This document shows positions 1-64,000 of a DNA stretch of 64,000 nucleotides, piece by piece. Numbering within the stretch: the first letter of the stretch is position 1; the number at the start of each line of letters is the position of its first letter. The notes under the pieces are model-generated. The model saw only the letters and a program-made list of their open reading frames with translations, ran no database searches and was not told the origin of the DNA. This DNA comes from Fratercula arctica (taxonomy: Eukaryota; Chordata; Aves; Charadriiformes; Alcidae). The position numbers were made by a program, and so were the translations under genes. Where the stretch lies: positions 127,992,889 to 128,056,888 of the forward strand of contig CANTUZ010000002.1 of NCBI GenBank assembly GCA_947846985.1, given 5' to 3'.

Positions 1-180
1 ATGTTTTAATCTCCACAGTGTGCTGCCCCAGCACAGCAAATGTAATTTAATGCCAGATGTAAAACATCTCAACGGTGTGCTAGAAGTTCTCAAGTGCTTG
101 TAAAAATTGTAAATTAGAAGATGTTACAGGAGCTTATGAAACTTTATCCACTAGAGAAAATGCTGTCAAACAGAGAGCTA

Positions 181-59426
<59,246 letters not shown>

Positions 59427-62400
59427 CTGTAAAATGAAACAAAGGCATAGTTACGGAAATGGTATCATAACCACAGATAGAAAATTAAATAACTGAAAAA
59501 GACTGGAAAACAAAACTATTTAGGCAAACATTTGAAACCAGCATTAGCTTAAAACAGAAAATACACGTTTATAAGCAGTTTCATAAGAACTTCTACTCTT
59601 CACCTGTATTGGTTGCAAACTGTATCAAAATTACTTTACAAATCTATATTCAAAACTTAATACTTAAATTTATATCCAGTCATGCCAGGTAAACACCACA
59701 TCCTTAGAATGTTTCTGCCAAGACATTAGCAAGCTCTTTTCACAGCTCATGTATATAGAAATAATGAGGAAAACACAAATAGTATTAAAACTCTTAATCA
59801 ATAAAGGATATACTGCTTGTTAAATGTGGATTATACAGAAAAAAATAAAGGAAACCACCATGCTGATTCTTACATGAAACGTTGGTGACTAATAATTATC
59901 TTTTGTTTTGAACAGTGTTAGACACCACAGTAATGACTAGAGAGAAAGGAAAAAAAAAAGTCTGTAGCACTTCTATTTCATACTATTTCAAAATATATTA
60001 AAACAGAAGAACTAATAGTTTAATGCTGTTGACAAGATATTCTAAGTAATTTTTTACAATACATTTTAAAAGTCATTTTAAATTACTGAAACTAATTTTA
60101 GGAAACAACTTCAATTCCAAGAGTATTTTGGTCTGTATTGTCTAGTTATTTAGTACACTTAAATCATAGGAAATTCCACAAAGACTAAGATTTCCAATGT
60201 TGCAGAAATACATTCCTGAAATAAAATGTACAGGATCAAGTATGAAAATATATATATGTTTTAAGAAATCATCTCAGGAAATAAATTCCAACATCAAGTC
60301 CTGCTCAAACATGCAAAACCACAATCAACTAAAACCAATACTTACTTTGATTTTTGTGTATAAACTTTAAACTAGTGGCATGAATTGTTTCTGACAAAAA
60401 AAAAAAAAAGAAAAAGAGTATTTCTAACTAACCTCCCATGCAGCAAAAGCACACTTCGTCTGTGTCCTATCCCTCATTTCCCATTTCACAGTCATACTGA
60501 TTCACTTACATAACACAGGTTACCAAGTTTGATATTTTGTCACAAATCACCAGTATCGAATATGTTTACTAATAGACTTGCTCAACATCAAGAAAAGTGA
60601 ACGAGGAGTGTACATCAACCTAAAATCTAAGTCTTATTTCTGATATGACTGATGCTCCTGTTTACCCCCAGTAAAACCCAGAGGTTAGCAGGCTGGTGGT
60701 TCATCCAAGAAACAGATGGTCCAGAAGTGGTTCAAATATGTGTTACCCAGGACAAGACAAAACATGAAAGTAATTCCATATTCTAGATATTCAATATTCC
60801 TCAATAAGTAACAATAACAACAACAGTAAGTCTTATAGTCAGCAACGTTTTCAGGGAAGTATTCCTTCCTATCAAGTTATGACACTTGATTCATTTACTC
60901 GCTTCGCTTGAAAACAAAGTCCTGACTGAGAGGGAGGAGAAGAAACTCTTCTTCCCTTCCAGCACCTTCATACCTTCTATTATTTAACCTCCCACCTTAG
61001 CATCCACACCCAGCAACTCTCCTCCCTGAGATGCTCTGAAGTCTGTCCAACAAACACCACCAACAACCAACAGAGACAACTGCAGAACGGCTTCTGAGTT
61101 CAAAGTTTCCAACTAAAGCAACAAAACTGAGCAGATTCTTGCCCAATACCCAACTATTTTGAACACAGAATAAAACATAGTAGACTACAGAAACTAAGGG
61201 AATCCTAATGCTCTGCTCAGATAGTAATCCCATTAATAAGGGCAATGAAATATTAACAAATTTTTCCCATAAAATGACACAAGGTGCTAGAGTAGTGTGA
61301 TTAAAAAGGTGGAGGGCAGACATCCAACACGGAAGCAGAAATTGTGTCTTACTGAACTCAAATTTGTTTGAGTGACTACAACTCCTTTAAATCCTTCTTT
61401 TTTATATATTAAGTTGTTTAAAATGATTAACACAGATTTAGAAACCACTTACAGTTATAAAATTTGAAATTAAATCTTGCTAATGAACATTTCTACTGTT
61501 TTATATTTAAATTATAATTCAGGATTACAACCCATTTTATGATTTTTAATATGAAGAAGGATGTTATTTCAATTCAAGATACAACAATCAATATAAACTT
61601 GTTAAAACACAGATTTCAATTTACAACTTCATCCGATTTTAATAACCTGAAAAAACCACAATAGTTTATTTAACAGTTTTACTTAAGATCACTTAGGTAC
61701 AGGAGTCAACTACTCTATAGACAACACAAAGATTTGTGCATTTACAAGTTATTCTATGCCTTGGCTAGGGGGAAAAATAAAAAAACAACAACCCAACAAA
61801 CAAACCTAGAAAAAGAATTATTTCAGACTATTGCTATAAATAAAGCAACATGAATGTGAAGCTCCACTTCATGTCCAATTCTGGTTGCCCTTCTCAGCCT
61901 GCACCACGCCACTGGAACACTAACCTCCTGAGGCTAACTACTCCCCCCCTAGGGAAAGTGCAAATTATAGTGGAACTTGTTCACTGTTTAGAATAGAAAC
62001 AGTTGTGAGTACTGAGCAAGTGTGAAAATTGCTTAAGGAAGTACAAGCAAGCAGTTCTCAGCTCCCCACCCCTCTCCCTTTCTCCATGAACAACAGTATT
62101 TTTCCAGTAAAAGACAGCACATGCCCCAAACACAAATATTCTTCCGGCGCTCCTTAAAGCAGATGTGACAGCAGGTGAGTGTTCAGACACCCCAGTCGAG
62201 TTTACAGGTTCCAAAACAGTGGTTAAACTATATGCGTAAGCAAATTTCTTGAGCTGAAAGCACTAAATGAACAAAGACAGTCCCTGGCAAACAAACGTAA
62301 GATAACATTCAGGAAAAGAAAGATCAGAAAGAGCGGTTCCACTTTGCACTAACTCATTTTATTCCTGAACTAAAATAATGTATCAAATCCAGCTAGCTGT

Positions 62401-64000
62401 CATCTGGATGCTACATCCGATTATCTCTGAATTTATTCTCTCCTTTGTAAACTGTAACAGTACTTGCAAAGATTACCAAACTAATAAAATAACATCCAGA
62501 GTTGCTTAGAGCCCTCATTGCACTGCTGTTAATTCTAACAAATTACCACTGTTCTTTCCTAAAATACAACAAGAGATTGTCTTCAGAATAGGTCACAACA
62601 GTTCACGTCAGAAAAAGGAAATTTTTGTAAGTGAAGGAAGTATACTACAGTTACAAGGAAAAAGCTTATGCAAGAGTCAATCTAATTAAGTGTTACTACC
62701 TATTTCAAGCAGCACTGCATCAGACCATTAATGTGAAACTACCAATTTTATAACCTTTGTTAAATAAAAAGGTTCTTACAGTGGCCAATATAAATTAAAG
62801 ACTAAAATATTTTTAATGGCAGATAAGCACATGGTATGATACCATTACTATGAATAAGGCAGACAGCAGACTTAAGCTTTACTTTTACCTTTGAGAACAG
62901 AGAAAACCTGATTTCCTTCACTGTCTAATCGCTCCTGCTGCTCTCCACTCCAAAACACAACTTAATCACAGTGCAATTTCATGGTCATGTAACAACGACA
63001 TCCAGTAGGAAAGATGCAAAATGCAAGAAGCATTATCAGCAGAAAAACAGATTATAATAAAGGTAACTAACAATTCTCATGCTAGATAAATAATCTGTTA
63101 AAGACAGATGAACAAAAACACTGCCTGATACATTCTTTTAAATGGGAAAAAGGAATCCGTGCAAAACAAAAGATTAGGAGATGAAAAGGAGATGAAACCA
63201 GGCTTGAAAACATAGGCTTGCTTCCATATTTTTCCCTCCCCCTCTCCAAAACACACACACAAGACCACAAAGGAGAGGATCCAAGAGCTGGAAAAGCTTA
63301 TCATCCCAGCATCACCATTCAAGGAAGAGCAAGAGAAGATGCAAGACGCTGGAAAGGGCAAGAAGACTGGAGAAAAGGCGTACAGCTTCCAGAGTCTTTC
63401 TCAGCATTATCTGTGATGTAAACACAGACTTACTGTGGAAAATAGCTCAGATAATTCTACGGTACTGAAAGGATGATGTGTCCTAAACTGGAATTAACTA
63501 GGGTATATTTAGTACTCTCAAATAAAGTGCAGCAGAAATAACAAAATAAATCCCCTCTGAACTCTTACTTTCGTACACAGCTCCATACGAAGACCTCTTT
63601 ATAGAGCTCTACCAGAGAATTAATGGAAATATATGTGGCTTTTGCACACAGAAGATAGAGCTGATCAGAGAGATACATTATTTTGCAATTTTACAATGGT
63701 ATGCAGCAACTGTTCCACAAAGCAGGTAAAATGAGTGATAAATGTTAGTTTCAACATAATTTTCTATTTCACCTACACTTGTACAGACCGTCATCGTTCC
63801 AAAGAAGTTGCGTGTAAAGGTCTAACACCTTTGTTATACATGTATACTGGTTTCGGCTGGGAGAGAGTTAATCTTCATAGCAGCTTGTATGACACTGTGT
63901 TTTAGATTGGGGATGAAAACAGTGTTGATAACACAGAGATATTTTAGTTATTGCTGAGCAGTGCTCACACAGCGTCTTTTCTGCTTCTCACACCATCCCA
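59427..64000 (-). other. ARFGEF1: ARFGEF1 intron 1, partial
   Basis: Non-coding, AT-rich. It holds several A/T tracts, a purine-rich patch near 63260-63400 and an avian LTR from about 63841. No exon 1, CpG island or promoter signature was seen, so the transcription start is further right. The intron continues beyond the window. Confidence 0.85.
63841..64000 (+). mobile_element. Avian endogenous retrovirus LTR, cut by the window edge
   Basis: From about 63841 the sequence (tactggtttcggctgggaga, then gataacacagagatatttta and attgctgagcagtgctcaca) matches, from memory, a widespread bird retroviral LTR of the ERVL/ERVK type. Only the first 160 bp are in the window, so it cannot be told whether this is a solo LTR or part of a longer provirus. 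No coding sequence is visible. Family assignment is by recall only. Confidence 0.72.

Noticed and set aside
63261..63416. Plus-strand frame reading like a charged coiled coil (KERIQELEKL type)
   Set aside because: The region is purine-rich, which by itself gives Glu/Lys/Gln-rich translations in several frames. There is no start, no splice context and no family match.
59427..63840. Search for ARFGEF1 exon 1 and a promoter
   Set aside because: No frame encodes the expected N-terminus and there is no CpG-rich start region, so exon 1 is taken to lie beyond the window.

Overview
The window is an AT-rich stretch of a vertebrate genome, almost certainly a bird. It carries several chicken-repeat-1 (CR1) LINE fragments, one with the typical octamer-like CR1 3' end, and at the right edge the start of an avian-type endogenous retrovirus LTR. 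No prokaryotic features, CRISPR arrays, rRNA or tRNA genes were seen. The species cannot be named from the sequence alone.

The whole window lies inside one gene on the minus strand, ARFGEF1 (BIG1, brefeldin A-inhibited guanine nucleotide-exchange protein 1). Thirty-four consecutive coding exons can be placed to the base. All have GT-AG introns, all phases match from one exon to the next, and the reading frame is unbroken for about 1,608 codons. Using the human exon order as I remember it (39 exons), they are exons 2 to 35. Exon 1 (about 41 codons) and the promoter lie beyond position 64000. Exons 36 to 39 (about 190 C-terminal residues plus the 3' UTR) lie before position 1.

Layout, from high to low coordinates (direction of transcription): partial intron 1 with the LTR (59427-64000); exons 2-5 for the N-terminal DCB region, spread over 14 kb including the 8.1 kb intron 4; exons 6-9 for an acidic, variable linker; exons 10-13 for the HUS region; exons 14-18 for the Sec7 catalytic domain, in a tight 3.5 kb cluster; exons 19-32 for the HDS helical-repeat regions; exons 33-34 for a short variable linker; exon 35 for the start of the last conserved C-terminal block. 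CR1 fragments sit in introns 19, 20 and 32. Two possible ancient MIR-type SINE remnants sit in introns 2 and 14. Introns not listed separately (for example 3, 6, 7, 8, 13, 15, 17, 18, 21, 23, 25, 27, 28, 30, 34) hold nothing I recognise beyond splice sites and A/T tracts.

I found no hidden second gene and no new biological system. The points most worth a second look are: a strong-looking cryptic donor behind a C-tract next to the 41-nt exon 24; an unidentified GC-rich, coding-like segment directly behind a CR1 tail; a tandem pair of CTCF-like motifs in intron 4; and the sharp contrast between invariant catalytic exons and drifting linker exons.
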